Source: Candidatus Gastranaerophilales bacterium | GTDB taxonomy: Bacteria; Cyanobacteriota; Vampirovibrionia; Gastranaerophilales; Gastranaerophilaceae | Direction of reading: 5' to 3' | Assembly: GCA_944322755.1 (NCBI GenBank) | Contig: CALUPY010000002.1 | Location: forward strand, 1 to 64,000 | DNA length: 64,000 nt | Shown: positions 31,794 through 42,300 of the stretch, in pieces | How the letters are laid out: each line of letters opens with the position of its first letter | Numbering within the stretch: the first letter of the stretch is position 1 | Notes under the pieces: model-generated | What the model saw: the letters and a program-made list of their open reading frames with translations, nothing else | Databases searched by the model: none | What the model was told of the DNA's origin: nothing | Position numbers and translations under genes: made by a program

Positions 31794-32144
31794 ATGGAAG
31801 TAAAAAAGTCAGACTGTGAAGCAATAAACATAGATATTGTGAATAAAGTAAAACCAAACATGCCAGATATGAATACGTTGTATGAGCTGTCTGATTTTTT
31901 TAAAGTTATGGGAGACAGTACCAGAATACAGCTTTTGTGGGCTTTGGAAGAGAGCGAGATGTGTGTCGGGGATTTGGCTGTCTTATTGAATATGACAAAA
32001 TCAGCTGTATCCCACCAGTTAAAGGTTTTAAGAACAGCAAAGCTTGTCAGAGCACAGAAAAAAGGGAAAAATGTATATTATGCATTGAGTGACAGGCATG
32101 TATATACAATTCTTCAAATGGCACTGGAACATGTTTGTGAATAA
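31794..32144 (+). CDS. ArsR/SmtB-family zinc-responsive repressor
   Basis: 116 residues. Winged helix with the recognition segment CVGDLAVLLNMTKSAVSHQLKVLRTAKLV and wing RAQKKGKNVYYALS. The last helix has Asp, His, His and Glu with the +2, +13 and +16 spacing of the SmtB/CzrA alpha-5 zinc site (DRHVYTILQMALEHVCE). The alpha-3N Cys ligands typical of CadC are absent apart from a single Cys in MCVGDL. It should release the three upstream operators on binding zinc and derepress the exporter. Confidence 0.92.
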   Translation: MEVKKSDCEAINIDIVNKVKPNMPDMNTLYELSDFFKVMGDSTRIQLLWALEESEMCVGDLAVLLNMTKSAVSHQLKVLRTAKLVRAQKKGKNVYYALSDRHVYTILQMALEHVCE

Positions 32145-32207
32145 AGCAGAAATTTGTGTTTAAAAAATTATCGCGTGCTATAATTGGTTAGGAGAGGTAT
32201 CTGAATT

Positions 32208-33629
32208 ATGTATAATCCAAAATCACACAAAGCCGAAGAGTTTATTCACCATGGCGAAATTCTTGAGACTTTAGAATATGCAAAAAGTAATAAAAATAAC
32301 AAGGAAGTAATAGACAGAATACTTGAAAAAGCCAGGCTGAAAAAAGGGCTTTCTCACAGAGAAGCTGCAGTTCTGTTAGACTGCGAGATAGAAGAAAAGA
32401 ATAAGGAAATTTTTGACCTTGCTATGGAAATTAAGCAGGACTATTACGGAAACAGAATAGTACTGTTTGCTCCTCTTTATCTTTCTAATTATTGTGTAAA
32501 TGGTTGTGTATACTGCCCGTATCACCATCAGAATCAGCACATACCCCGTAAAAAGCTGACTCAGGAAGAAATAAGAAATGAAGTAATTGCGCTTCAGGAT
32601 ATGGGGCATAAACGTCTGGCAATAGAGTCCGGTGAAGATCCTGTGAACAATCCGATAGAATACATTCTGGAATCAATAAAAACTATCTATTCTGTGAAAC
32701 ATAAAAACGGTGCAATCCGCCGTGTCAATGTAAACATAGCTGCAACATCAGTAGAAAACTACAGAAAACTCCATGAGGCAGGAATCGGTACATATGTTCT
32801 GTTTCAGGAAACTTACAACAAAGAATCATACGAAAAACTTCATCCGACAGGACCAAAACATAATTATGCCTATCATACGGAAGCTATGGACAGAGCAATG
32901 GAGGCTGGGATTGATGATGTAAGCCTCGGTGTATTATTTGGATTGGAATCCTACCGATATGAATTTACTGCGCTTATGATGCATGCTGAGCATTTAGAAG
33001 CGGCATTTGGTGTTGGCCCTCATGCAATAAGTGTTCCAAGAATAAAAAAAGCTGATGATATTGATCCTGAGGCTTTTGATAACGGTATTGATGATGATAC
33101 ATTTGCAAAAATTGTTGCTTGTATTCGTATTGCAACACCATATACGGGCATGATAGTTTCAACAAGGGAGTCCGAAGAATGCAGAAAAAGGCTGTTGAGT
33201 CTCGGAATATCGCAGATGTCAGGAGGTTCAAAAACCAGCGTAGGCGGATATTTTAAACCGATGCCTGATTCTGAGGATTCTTCTCAATTTGATATTTCAG
33301 ACAGAAGACCGCTCGATGATGTAATAAAATGGCTTATGGAATTAGGTTATCTTCCCAGTTTCTGTACAGCATGTTACAGAGCAGGCCGCACAGGTGAAAG
33401 ATTTATGGAAGTATGCAAACATCAACAGATACATAACTTCTGTCATCCGAATGCTATTATTACCCTAAAGGAGTATCTTGAGGACTATGCATCTCCTGAA
33501 ACCAAAGCTCTTGGTGAAAAATTTATTAAGCATGAAATGGAAATTCTGGAAAGCGGTGAAAAGATTAAGTCAGCAGTAGCAGAGGACTTGGTAAAAATAG
33601 AAGCCGGAGAAAGAGATTTCAGATTCTAA
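32208..33629 (+). CDS. hydG: [FeFe] hydrogenase maturase HydG (radical SAM tyrosine lyase)
   Basis: 473 residues. Radical-SAM cysteines C96, C100 and C103 in NYCVNGCVYCPYH. The C-terminal extension carries CTACYRAGRTGERFMEVC, whose CxxC-type cysteines hold the auxiliary cluster on which the Fe(CO)2(CN) synthon is built from tyrosine. It supplies CO and CN ligands for the H-cluster of HydA encoded at 12-13.8 kb. GGAGAGG lies 11 nt before the start, with TATAAT further upstream. The DUF4186 gene follows closely. HydE and HydF must be elsewhere. Confidence 0.95.
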   Translation: MYNPKSHKAEEFIHHGEILETLEYAKSNKNNKEVIDRILEKARLKKGLSHREAAVLLDCEIEEKNKEIFDLAMEIKQDYYGNRIVLFAPLYLSNYCVNGCVYCPYHHQNQHIPRKKLTQEEIRNEVIALQDMGHKRLAIESGEDPVNNPIEYILESIKTIYSVKHKNGAIRRVNVNIAATSVENYRKLHEAGIGTYVLFQETYNKESYEKLHPTGPKHNYAYHTEAMDRAMEAGIDDVSLGVLFGLESYRYEFTALMMHAEHLEAAFGVGPHAISVPRIKKADDIDPEAFDNGIDDDTFAKIVACIRIATPYTGMIVSTRESEECRKRLLSLGISQMSGGSKTSVGGYFKPMPDSEDSSQFDISDRRPLDDVIKWLMELGYLPSFCTACYRAGRTGERFMEVCKHQQIHNFCHPNAIITLKEYLEDYASPETKALGEKFIKHEMEILESGEKIKSAVAEDLVKIEAGERDFRF

Positions 33630-33651
33630 AAGTTTTTTTATGAGGCAGAGT

Positions 33652-33999
33652 ATGTACGAAGAAGTTTTTGAAAAATTGAGCAAATCAAAATTCAGAAGCC
33701 GTTTTAAGCTGTCTCAGAAAGACAAAGATTATGTAGAGAAAAAAGGTCTGGAGACAATAAAGCAGCATGCAATGGACTTTGTACGCTTAAGAATTGCACC
33801 TGCTGAAATAGAAAATGACGGCAAGCAGACGCCTATGCGTAATCATCCTGTGTTTGTTGCACAGCATGCAACAGCGTGCTGCTGCCGGGGTTGCATAAAA
33901 AAGTGGCACGGATTTGAAGCCGGTGTCGAACTATCAGAAAAGCAGCAGGAATATTTAGTCGGGCTGATTATGGAATGGATAAGAAGACAGCTTTCATAA
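33652..33999 (+). CDS. DUF4186 protein
   Basis: 115 residues from MYEEVFEKL. An ATG 4 codons earlier is possible, but AGGCAGAG sits just before 33652. The family signature is clear: SKFRSRFKLSQKDKDYVEKKG..., APAEIENDGKQTPMRNHPVFVAQHATACCCRGCIKKWHG, with conserved His/Cys residues that may bind a metal. DUF4186 is common in anaerobes and of unknown function. It lies directly behind hydG, as a likely operon member. Confidence 0.88.
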   Translation: MYEEVFEKLSKSKFRSRFKLSQKDKDYVEKKGLETIKQHAMDFVRLRIAPAEIENDGKQTPMRNHPVFVAQHATACCCRGCIKKWHGFEAGVELSEKQQEYLVGLIMEWIRRQLS

Positions 34000-34002
34000 A
34001 GC

Positions 34003-34296
34003 TTACATACTAAAATTTATGTAAGTAACACCTGGGGATATGTAATAAGGTTCAAAACAATTGTATTGTTTGATTGTATATCCGTTTTTGTTGCTTATGT
34101 ATATAGAGGAACAGCCCGTGTTGAAATTTCTGTAATAAGGTCTGTGGTAGGGTCTGTAGATGGGACGGAAATGAGATTTTGGCGGTTTTTGGTGTTTTAC
34201 TGCAAGCGGATATTTACCGGAATTATTGGTCGCAAAAGAGGGAAGTCCGGATATTAAAAAGCAAGATAATATTAGTAAAGCAAATATTTTTTTCAT
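34003..34296 (-). CDS. Small secreted Pro/Tyr-rich protein
   Basis: 97 residues. A signal peptide (MKKIFALLILSCFLISGLPSFA) is followed by a basic region rich in Pro, His, Tyr and Arg (HFRPIYRPYHRPYYRNFNTG) and two cysteines that may pair (CSSIYISNKNG...YNCFEP). It ends 3 bp from the convergent DUF4186 gene. Likely periplasmic or surface-exposed. Function unknown. Confidence 0.7.
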   Translation of the reverse strand: MKKIFALLILSCFLISGLPSFATNNSGKYPLAVKHQKPPKSHFRPIYRPYHRPYYRNFNTGCSSIYISNKNGYTIKQYNCFEPYYISPGVTYINFSM

Positions 34297-34484
34297 TATT
34301 TACCCCATATATTCTTACATAAATAGTAACGATAGGAAATAAAAATTGTTCAATATTTATTTTTTGATATAATTATAAACCCGTTGAATGTGTCTGAATT
34401 TTTGTAAATTTTTTATATCAGAACTGAAAATTGCGGGCAAAAAAATATATTTACGACTTTTTAAATATTGTCTTGGAGAATAAA

Positions 34485-36818
34485 ATGCGAATATATAATA
34501 TAATCCCATCAACATCACTAACATCAAAGATTAATACATCTAATAATAAACGTGCAGCAGATGGAAATAGTATTAAAGACATAACAAAGCCTGAAAGAGC
34601 AGAAATATCAAAAATCCCTGTTGTTTCTTTTAAAGCACAGCATAATATAAAGCAAAAAACGATTGATACAGAACAGGAAACGAAAAAGCTCCTGAAACAG
34701 TTTGATGAGATTCTTGCCTCTGATATGAGTTTAGAGGAATTGATCCATTTGTATGAAAGAAAGATTACATCACAGCTTATACAGAAAAAACAACGCGCAG
34801 AGGTTTTGTATGAAGAAGCAGAAAAACTTATGCAGGATCCGTCCGTCAGTCAAATGAAAGCTGAACGATTATTGGCTATCCAGAAAGAGTTCAAGCAGCT
34901 TGAGAAAAATGTTTTTAAAATTAATCCTATGCAATTTCCCAAAAAGCCTGATGTAAATATCGATACTGCGCTTATAAATAAATTCAAAACAGCAATTATT
35001 GAAGACAATTTTAATCTTGATAAGGTTTATCTTGACTACTATAGCGGCTTAAATAATATTCAAACTCTTGAAGAGTTGAACAAAACTTATCCTCAGATAA
35101 AATTTCCGGACAGACCGGAATATGTCATTGCAGACAGGATTGTTGCTAATCTGACACGTGATTTTTTTGAAAAACTTGACAGATTAATACACAAAAAAGA
35201 TGAACAAAAAGTCTATGACTTTCTGACACAAAATGTACAGGAAATTTTACAACAAAGTACAAAAAATTCAGATGATGTCTTTTTTAAAGTCTTTGAATCA
35301 ACGGTAATGAATATTCTGATGAAATATGACAAACTCCGTACAACGAACACATTTTCATCTGTCCCCCAGTTTCGAAAGAACTCCTCAATACAAATAACAG
35401 ACAATGACTTAAAACTATTGTCCGTGAATTTTGATGATTTTGTATTGACTGTATTGCGAAAACAGTATCTGGAAAATCAGAAACCGAATACAATTAAATA
35501 TACAGATGGTGAAATAACTATTCCTGTTTCTTCTTTGAAAGAAAATTTTTATAAATTTGAGAAAAGTTCTGAAAAAATTAAACAGATGATTAATGACGCA
35601 AAGAAAATTCAGGCAGCAAAAAGAGATTATGAGCATTTTGACGATAAAAAACTAAGAGATAGACTTGCTCTTTTTGCCGGTCATGCGCTCGGAAATAATG
35701 AAAAAATATTTGATACAATAGTTGCATTTGATGCCTGCAACTTTGGAGACAAGGATAAGGCTGCGTTGATAAAATTTTTGAGAGTCCTGGATTCTGCAAA
35801 GGACGGAGAGAAAAGCATTGATGAAGTACTGAAAACTATCAAAGATGAAGATTTGAGACCTATAGAAACAGAAAAACTTAATGAGCTTGAAAAACAGAAA
35901 GTCATTGAATCTTTAAAATACCAACAGCAGCTTGCTTTTTCTCTTAATTCATTAAAGTCCCGGTTTGATGATGCAATGAATTCTTTGTATATGAACGACC
36001 TGAGCGGAACTGCTGCGTTATGTTCAAAATACAGACCGGAAAATCTTGAGGCAGAAACTGTAGAAAATGCAGAATTTATTATTGATACTATAGAAAAGAA
36101 TATTCAAAATAACAGGAATGATGTAAAAAATAGACTAAAAAACTGGGACACTTATAACTATTACACTGAAAATGGAGCTCAAAGCGATATTTATCAACAG
36201 GCACAAAAATATGCCCAAAAGCCTGACGGAAGCATAGACGTAAATAGGGCAGGAATTTATTTAAAAAATGCAGAAACTGTTATGAATCTCCCTAAAAGCC
36301 TAGAATATTTAACAGAAAGGGATTTTGTTGCTGCAATAATCAAACGTTCTTCATCAGACGAAACAGCTATTGAAAATCTGTGTAAATATGATGAATACAA
36401 TGAACTTTATGACAAAACACATATTCTTAAATATGCACATAATTTTAATCTCAAAGACAATGTCGAGAAATTTATACTGAAGTATATTGTTGAGAATGAC
36501 TATGTAAATACAGACACGATATCTCCGGTAAAATTGAATGAAAACGATACTGTTGATGCAACAATTACCGCAAATGCAAAAAAACAAATACTCGAAAAGT
36601 ATAAATTCCCCGGATGCATTGAATTTATGGAGGGATTTGAAGATGCGCTTTCTTCTTTGGCTGCTGAATACGGTGCATCCGGTATAAAAAAGACAGGTTC
36701 AAATAATAAATCACTTGAATATAAACTGGAACTTAAACTTAAAGGACATGATGACCGTCTGTTTTCTACGGATAACAATTATTACTTTGATATTTTTTCT
36801 GACAGAGGGCTACACTGA
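34485..36818 (+). CDS. Large unknown helical protein with VSFKA tag
   Basis: 777 residues from ATG 34485, preferred because TTGGAG lies 8 nt upstream. An upstream in-frame codon has no ribosome-binding site. The N-terminus is a 45-residue polar leader ending in IPVVSFKAQ. The rest is entirely helical and charged, with no TM segment, signal peptide or recognised enzymatic motif. Coiled-coil-like stretches recur (about 90-160, 240-300, 430-500). The C-terminal 60 residues (GASGIKKTGSNNKSLEYKLELKLKGHDDRLFSTDNNYYFDIFSDRG) look like a small beta domain. No close neighbours in operon. Confidence 0.7.
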   Translation: MRIYNIIPSTSLTSKINTSNNKRAADGNSIKDITKPERAEISKIPVVSFKAQHNIKQKTIDTEQETKKLLKQFDEILASDMSLEELIHLYERKITSQLIQKKQRAEVLYEEAEKLMQDPSVSQMKAERLLAIQKEFKQLEKNVFKINPMQFPKKPDVNIDTALINKFKTAIIEDNFNLDKVYLDYYSGLNNIQTLEELNKTYPQIKFPDRPEYVIADRIVANLTRDFFEKLDRLIHKKDEQKVYDFLTQNVQEILQQSTKNSDDVFFKVFESTVMNILMKYDKLRTTNTFSSVPQFRKNSSIQITDNDLKLLSVNFDDFVLTVLRKQYLENQKPNTIKYTDGEITIPVSSLKENFYKFEKSSEKIKQMINDAKKIQAAKRDYEHFDDKKLRDRLALFAGHALGNNEKIFDTIVAFDACNFGDKDKAALIKFLRVLDSAKDGEKSIDEVLKTIKDEDLRPIETEKLNELEKQKVIESLKYQQQLAFSLNSLKSRFDDAMNSLYMNDLSGTAALCSKYRPENLEAETVENAEFIIDTIEKNIQNNRNDVKNRLKNWDTYNYYTENGAQSDIYQQAQKYAQKPDGSIDVNRAGIYLKNAETVMNLPKSLEYLTERDFVAAIIKRSSSDETAIENLCKYDEYNELYDKTHILKYAHNFNLKDNVEKFILKYIVENDYVNTDTISPVKLNENDTVDATITANAKKQILEKYKFPGCIEFMEGFEDALSSLAAEYGASGIKKTGSNNKSLEYKLELKLKGHDDRLFSTDNNYYFDIFSDRGLH

Positions 36819-36907
36819 TTGTGTAGGATTGTAAAGTTTTTTTTGATTTATGCATCTTGCAGGTCTGTAAAAAACTTTATATAATTATAGTACAGGAGAA
36901 AAGATTT

Positions 36908-37156
36908 ATGTTTCCTATTGCGTCTACACTTGGAATGTCCAATTCTGCATATAGCTTAATGCAGGGTACTCAGCGTGCCGGCAATCTTGCTTTCTCCGGA
37001 AGCAAAAATCTTGCAGCAGTGCACGGAGCAGAAAAACAAAATACACTTGGAATGATTCAGGACAGAAATTTGTATAAGATGCAGGATGTTGCTTATGAAT
37101 CAGATAAAGCATTACAGGATAAAAATATAAAACGTACTTTTTCTACTTTTGCTTAA
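36908..37156 (+). CDS. Unknown 82-aa protein with LAFSG motif
   Basis: The start MFPIASTLGMSNSAY is supported by AGGAGAAAAGA just upstream. A longer frame from 36857 has no ribosome-binding site. Ala/Ser/Gly-rich with NLAFSGSKNLAAVHGAEKQNTLGM in the middle and a Lys/Asp-rich C-terminal helix. The AFSG motif at about 27-30 recalls the Phe-tag of its neighbours but sits further in. No family recognised. Confidence 0.55.
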   Translation: MFPIASTLGMSNSAYSLMQGTQRAGNLAFSGSKNLAAVHGAEKQNTLGMIQDRNLYKMQDVAYESDKALQDKNIKRTFSTFA

Positions 37157-37201
37157 TCTGTAAACTTGACTTTCCGGTTTAAATCATAATATATTCTTCT
37201 T

Positions 37202-37756
37202 ATGAAGAAGATATTTTTTGTTATATGTTGTTTGGGATTAATGGCAGGATGTTTTTTTGTTCCTGCGTGTGCTTCTGATATGGGAGCAATTGTTGAAGTT
37301 AGTAACGACAGCGGAGTTGTTATGAAAAAAGAAGGTTATCAATATAAACAGCTTGGAAGCAAGTATTTTGTACGGTTGGATAAAGATTCTGAAATAGTTT
37401 CAGCTTTAAAAGAAATTTGCAGGGAAAATAATATTACAGCCGGGGCAATTACGGGGCTCGGTGCAATAAAGTCCGTAACTTTTGGCTTTTTTAATCCCGA
37501 GACAAAAGAATATAAAGAAAAAACATTCAATGATTATATGGAAATTACAAGCCTTATCGGTAATGTGTCACAAAAAGATGATGAAGTATATTTGCACTTG
37601 CATATGAATGCTTCAGGCAAAGATTACAAAACTATTGGCGGGCATCTTGTGAAGGCTGTTGTCAGTGCAACTTCTGAAATAATCATTGATACAGCGGACG
37701 GAAACATAGGCAGAAAATTCAGCGAAGAAATTGGTCTGAATCTGTTTGATTTTTAA
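37202..37756 (+). CDS. Exported PPC (DUF296) domain protein
   Basis: 184 residues. A signal peptide or lipobox-like N-terminus (MKKIFFVICCLGLMAGCFFVPACA) precedes a PPC/DUF296 domain at about 50-180. Visible motifs are YFVRLDKDSEIVSALKEIC, GAITGLGAIKSVTFGFF and the conserved HLHMNASG...TIGGHLVKAVVS, with the His residues that form the trimer metal site. PPC domains usually occur in AT-hook DNA-binding proteins or stand alone in the cytoplasm. An exported version is unusual. Function unknown. Confidence 0.8.
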   Translation: MKKIFFVICCLGLMAGCFFVPACASDMGAIVEVSNDSGVVMKKEGYQYKQLGSKYFVRLDKDSEIVSALKEICRENNITAGAITGLGAIKSVTFGFFNPETKEYKEKTFNDYMEITSLIGNVSQKDDEVYLHLHMNASGKDYKTIGGHLVKAVVSATSEIIIDTADGNIGRKFSEEIGLNLFDF

Positions 37757-37783
37757 TTATTGCTTTACTGATATAATTGGGAT

Positions 37784-38677
37784 ATGCATGATATTTGGAA
37801 TCCTTGGCATGGCTGTAAAAAAATCAGCGAGGGATGCGAAAATTGTTATATGTATTTTTTAGATGCGCAAAGAGATAAGTCTGGCGCTGATATTTATCGT
37901 GTAAAAAATAATTTTGATTACCCGCTTCACAAAGATAGAAGCGGAAACTATAAAATTAGAAGCGGAGAGTATATTAGAGTGTGTATGACATCTGACTTTT
38001 TTCTTGAAGAAGCGGATGAGTGGAGAAAAGAAGCCTGGCAGATAATAAAAAAGCGGTCTGATGTTATCTTTATACTGGTAACAAAAAGACCGGAGCGTGT
38101 AGAAAAAACATTGCCATCTGACTGGGGCGACGGATGGGAAAATGTTTGGTTTCATGCAACAACTGAAAATCAAAAACGGGCGGATGAAAGACTACCTATT
38201 CTTTTAGAGTTACCGTTTAAACATAAAGGAGTGATGGTTGCTCCATATATTGGGAAAATATCACTTTTAAAATATCTTCAATCCGGTCAAATAGAAAATG
38301 TCTGGTGCGGGGGCGAAAACTATAACGGGGCAAGACCTTTGTTTTTCGAATGGGTGGAACAACTTTCAAATGAGTGCAGAACGTGTGATGTGACATTTGA
38401 ATTCTTTGAAACCGGAAATGTTTTTGTAAAAAACAACAGGAAAATTTCTAACGGTGACAAAATGGAGCAGACAAAACTTGCTTATCTTTCCGGGTTGAAT
38501 TATGAAAGTACGAAAAAACAGGTATTTAAACTGCCTCAGGCTATGGAACATAAACAGATAAATCTATTTGAGAAACCGGTTCAAGCAGAAAAATATTTCA
38601 AAATACACTGTAAATATTGCGCAATGAAAAAACGCTGCGCCGGCTGTTCAAAATGCGGGAAATGCAAAGGTGTATAA
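37784..38677 (+). CDS. DUF5131 (phage Gp37/Gp68-like) protein
   Basis: 297 residues. NPWHGCKKISEGCENCYMYFLDAQ is the family's Cys-rich opening, then RVCMTSDFFLEEADEWRKEAWQIIKKRSDVIFILVTKRPERV and WVCGGENYNGARPL-type (VWCGGENYNGARPL) segments. A Cys-rich C-terminal zinc ribbon (HCKYCAMKKRCAGCSKCGKCKG) closes the protein. Family members occur in phages and bacteria and may be radical-SAM-like. The activity is unknown. TATAAT lies only 6 nt before the ATG, so the transcript may be leaderless. Confidence 0.85.
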   Translation: MHDIWNPWHGCKKISEGCENCYMYFLDAQRDKSGADIYRVKNNFDYPLHKDRSGNYKIRSGEYIRVCMTSDFFLEEADEWRKEAWQIIKKRSDVIFILVTKRPERVEKTLPSDWGDGWENVWFHATTENQKRADERLPILLELPFKHKGVMVAPYIGKISLLKYLQSGQIENVWCGGENYNGARPLFFEWVEQLSNECRTCDVTFEFFETGNVFVKNNRKISNGDKMEQTKLAYLSGLNYESTKKQVFKLPQAMEHKQINLFEKPVQAEKYFKIHCKYCAMKKRCAGCSKCGKCKGV

Positions 38678-38795
38678 GAAATTTACTATTAAATTAAAAT
38701 ATTATGCTGTTTTAAAAGTTCTTTAAAATTAATAATTTTAGAGGTCAAATATTAAAAATGTGGTACTGTTTCTGTTCTGATTAAATAAATATTTC

Positions 38796-38824
38796 TTGAC
38801 AAAAAGTTAGTTATGCCTTACATT
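38796..38824 (+). promoter_or_regulatory. Consensus-like promoter
   Basis: TTGACA (38796-38801), 17-bp spacer, TACATT (38819-38824), about 20 bp before the start of the gene at 38845. Confidence 0.7.
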
Positions 38825-38844
38825 TCTATATATGCAGGGATAAT

Positions 38845-39300
38845 ATGAAAATTTTTGCTGTAAAAAATATTGATTTGACTCCAAAAACGGTTTTTTCCAA
38901 TAAAATGCCTGTTTCTTTTTGTGCAAAAGAAATACCAACGCAATCACAGTACAATGATTTAAGAGTTTTTTACCATCATATTTATGAATACAAAAAGGGC
39001 TTGAGGAGTCTTGTCTTAACGACAGAAAAGGCTGATAATCGTTGGATTATCGAAAACAAACTCCAGAAAGAACAAATTCCGTACGTAATAAATAATATAA
39101 ATGCTAAAAACATAAATGTATTTTTTGGCAATAGAGATTGCATAAGGGTTGTTTCTACATTTGACAGCAGACTGGATAAATTGACTCCTGAACAGGACTT
39201 TATGCTTGGGATAATGCTCGGGTATGACAAAATACTGCAGTGCAGGAGATATTTTGTCATGAGAGATAAATATTTTTTAAAAAACTCGAAATACAGCTAA
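38845..39300 (+). CDS. Unknown 151-aa protein with VSFCAK tag
   Basis: MKIFAVKNIDLTPKTVFSNKMPVSFCAKEI at the N-terminus carries the Phe-tag (SFCAK) at about 24-28. The rest is a compact alpha/beta protein (RSLVLTTEKADNRWIIENKL..., NVFFGNRDCIRVVSTFDSRL) without TM segment or recognised motif. AGGGA precedes the start. It lies 75 bp upstream of cas9 and could share a transcript with it, but the array-side genes have their own -10 box. Confidence 0.6.
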   Translation: MKIFAVKNIDLTPKTVFSNKMPVSFCAKEIPTQSQYNDLRVFYHHIYEYKKGLRSLVLTTEKADNRWIIENKLQKEQIPYVINNINAKNINVFFGNRDCIRVVSTFDSRLDKLTPEQDFMLGIMLGYDKILQCRRYFVMRDKYFLKNSKYS

Positions 39301-39340
39301 TTTTTTTCTTTAATAAAAAACTTTCCGTCGTAAAACATCT

Positions 39341-39350
39341 ATGATACAAT
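39341..39350 (+). promoter_or_regulatory. Extended -10 box upstream of cas9
   Basis: ATGATACAAT contains TG-A-TACAAT, an extended -10, 27 nt before the chosen start of cas9. AGGG lies between them. Confidence 0.5.
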
Positions 39351-39376
39351 TGTTTAAAATAAGTTTAGGGCAAAGT

Positions 39377-42300
39377 ATGACAAAAAGAATTTTTGCATTT
39401 GATTTAGGAAAAACAAGCATTGGATACTGTGCAAGAGAAGGACATGAAATAAAAGAAGCTGAATCTGTCATCATAGATATAGATCATGCTGAAGCAGTTT
39501 CATTAAGAGATCGCCGAAGAATATTCCGAACGCTTAATGCACACAAAGCACGTGAAAAATATTTTAACAAAATCTGGATAGACTGCGGTCATCCTATCCT
39601 TGAACAAAATGATGAAAGATTCACGAAAGAATTTGCAGCTAAAGGCGATACGGAAATTTATAATTCATGCCTATTAAGGATTGCACTGCTACAAAACAGA
39701 AAACTTGCTGACTGGCAAATATACAAAGCACTGCATAGCGCGATACAGCGCAGGGGCTATGACCCGAATCTTGCCTGGAAGTCAGCACAAACAGATGATG
39801 ACAAAGAGAATCTAGAGCTTGCAAAAAAATATACCCAAGAAAATGGGGAAGAAATTATTCAAAACGAAAATTACAAATACCCGTGTTATTATGACGCACT
39901 AAGGCTCGGTATGTGGTCAGAAAGCAGTCCGGAGGATCTGAAACCGTTCAATCCGCAGCAAAACTTTAACAAAGTTCGTTCCACAAACTATGTAGCGCCC
40001 AGAAATCTTGTTGAAAAAGAATTGAAACAGCTATGGTTGAATGCACAAAAGCAGCTTCCGAAACTGAACAAATATTCGCCTGAGGAATTTTTATACGGAG
40101 AATACAGGGAGGCTTACGGTTCGTATATTAACCTTGACTATCGCCAGTATCTAGGCAGTGAGAATGATTGGCAGGGAGTGCTCGGACAAAAAATTCCGCG
40201 TTTTGACAACAGAATTATTGCAAAATGCAAACTCCTTCCCAAAAGAAATGTTTGCAAGGCGAACACTCTTGAAAATGTTACTTTAGTCTTGCTTTTAAAA
40301 TTAAAAAACTTAAGGATAACGAATAATGAAGGGGATAAAGTCAGACTTAGTCCGATTGATATAAAAGCAATTTATGACAATTGGCTTAAAAAAGTCCAAG
40401 GGCGAGATGGTAAACTCGATACAACAATTACAAAGAAAGAAATAGAAGATATAATCGGGCAAAAAATTATAGACAAAATAGAACCGATGAAAGCAGATAT
40501 TGGTGGTCGTTCGTCTTTTTGTCGCAGAGCATGCAAGATTATGGCGGATATTATACTATTAGGTGAACTTTATCCGCAAAAAATAGATGTTTCTGGATAT
40601 ATAGACCCGCCTGAGACGAAAAATGGAATCACTGAAGAAGAAATCAGAACAATGCTTGCTAAAATAGGCGACTGGAACAATTTGTACATTCCTGACAATA
40701 GAAACGAAAATGCAGCAATTGCCGAAAACACCAGAGAAAAAACAGATATTATGATTGGCGGTATAACCAATCCTGTTGTAAGAAACAGGCTGCAGATTTT
40801 CAGGGATTTACTGTTTGAATTAGCAGATAAATACGGAAAACCGGATGAAGTGATTTTTGAATTTGTAAGAGAAGGTGCTGACAATTCGCTGTTCGGACGA
40901 CTTAAAGCACAAAGCGCCGAATCGTACATGAAAAATCAGGAAAAAGAAAACAATCAAATAAAACAGGAACTTTCTGACGCCGGTGCATTAAGTCCGACAA
41001 ATTTTGAAAAAGCAAAACTCTTAAAAATACAAGGCGGTAAATGTATCTACAGCGGGCAGCCCATAGCCGTTTCTGACTTTGACAAATGTGAAATTGACCA
41101 TATATACCCCCGCACAATGGGCGGCAACGATGCACTTTACAACAAAGTTCTTTGCTTTAGGTCTGAAAATCAGAAAAAGCAAGGGCGTACCCCTTATGAA
41201 TGGATGTCTAAAGACAAAGAATTGTGGACAAATTACGTTAACAGACTCAATGACATAAAAAAACAGCTTGGCAAAAAGAAATATGAACTTTTAACAAGCA
41301 AACCGGAAGATTGTGAAAAACTCATAGATAGTTATAACGGGCTGGCAGAAACAAGCCACATAGCAAAAATTGCGCAGCAGATTACAGCTTTCACTTTCGG
41401 ATGGGGGCTTCAGGTTGAAGGAGAAAACAGGCATATCTATGTTAACAACGGTTCTTCAACCTTTGCAATTCGCAAAAGATACGGACTAAATGCGCTGCTA
41501 GGTGATGCGGAAAAGAAAAACCGCCAAAATGACAAACACCACGCGCTTGATGCTATTTGTATAAGTTATGCAAGAGAATTTAAGTATGATAAAACTTTAA
41601 ACAAAGATGTTATTGAAGGTTTTAATCCGGAAGTCGTGAAAAACGTGATAGACCACATAATTCCATATCCTTATGCAAATAAAAAGGCGCTAAAAAGCAA
41701 TACAAGACCGCTTGAAACAATATACGGAAAGCGAATGGTCAACGGCAAAGCCTGTATAACAAACAGAATTTCACTTGAATCGCTTGAACCAAAGGAAAAG
41801 AAAGTAAGAAATATAGTCGATGAAGTTATAAAAACCGACCTGTTAAGCAAACTCGAACAAAAACCATCTCAGGAGGACTGGTATAATTACTTGAAAGACT
41901 ACATACATCCTAAGAAAAAAACAAAAGTCAAAAAAGTTATGATTGTTGTTTCAGAGGGTACGCTTGAACAGGATTCAAACGGACGCGACAGAATCGGCGA
42001 ATACTGCGATTACGGAACAAAAGGCACTAAGGGGCAGTTTAAATGCTCCAAAGGGCATAAGGGACAAATCCTTTATTACAACGAAAAAGGTGCAGTAAAA
42101 GTCATGCCTGTATACTCAAATAAAAAAACACAGGAAGTGAGAGACAAGCTTGTTGAAATGGGCTGCAAACTGTATGCAGGCGGACAGATGTTCTACTCGG
42201 GGTGTCTTGTGAATATCCCTAGCGACTTCAAAGCCGGTGCAGATACTCATCCGGCAGGCGTGTATAAGTTGAGAACTATTCAATCAAATGGCGTTTTAAA

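Noticed and set aside
34485-36818. Condensin/SMC or adhesin assignment for the 777-residue helical protein
   Set aside because: No Walker motifs, hinge, signal peptide or repeat units. Helical content alone does not support either.
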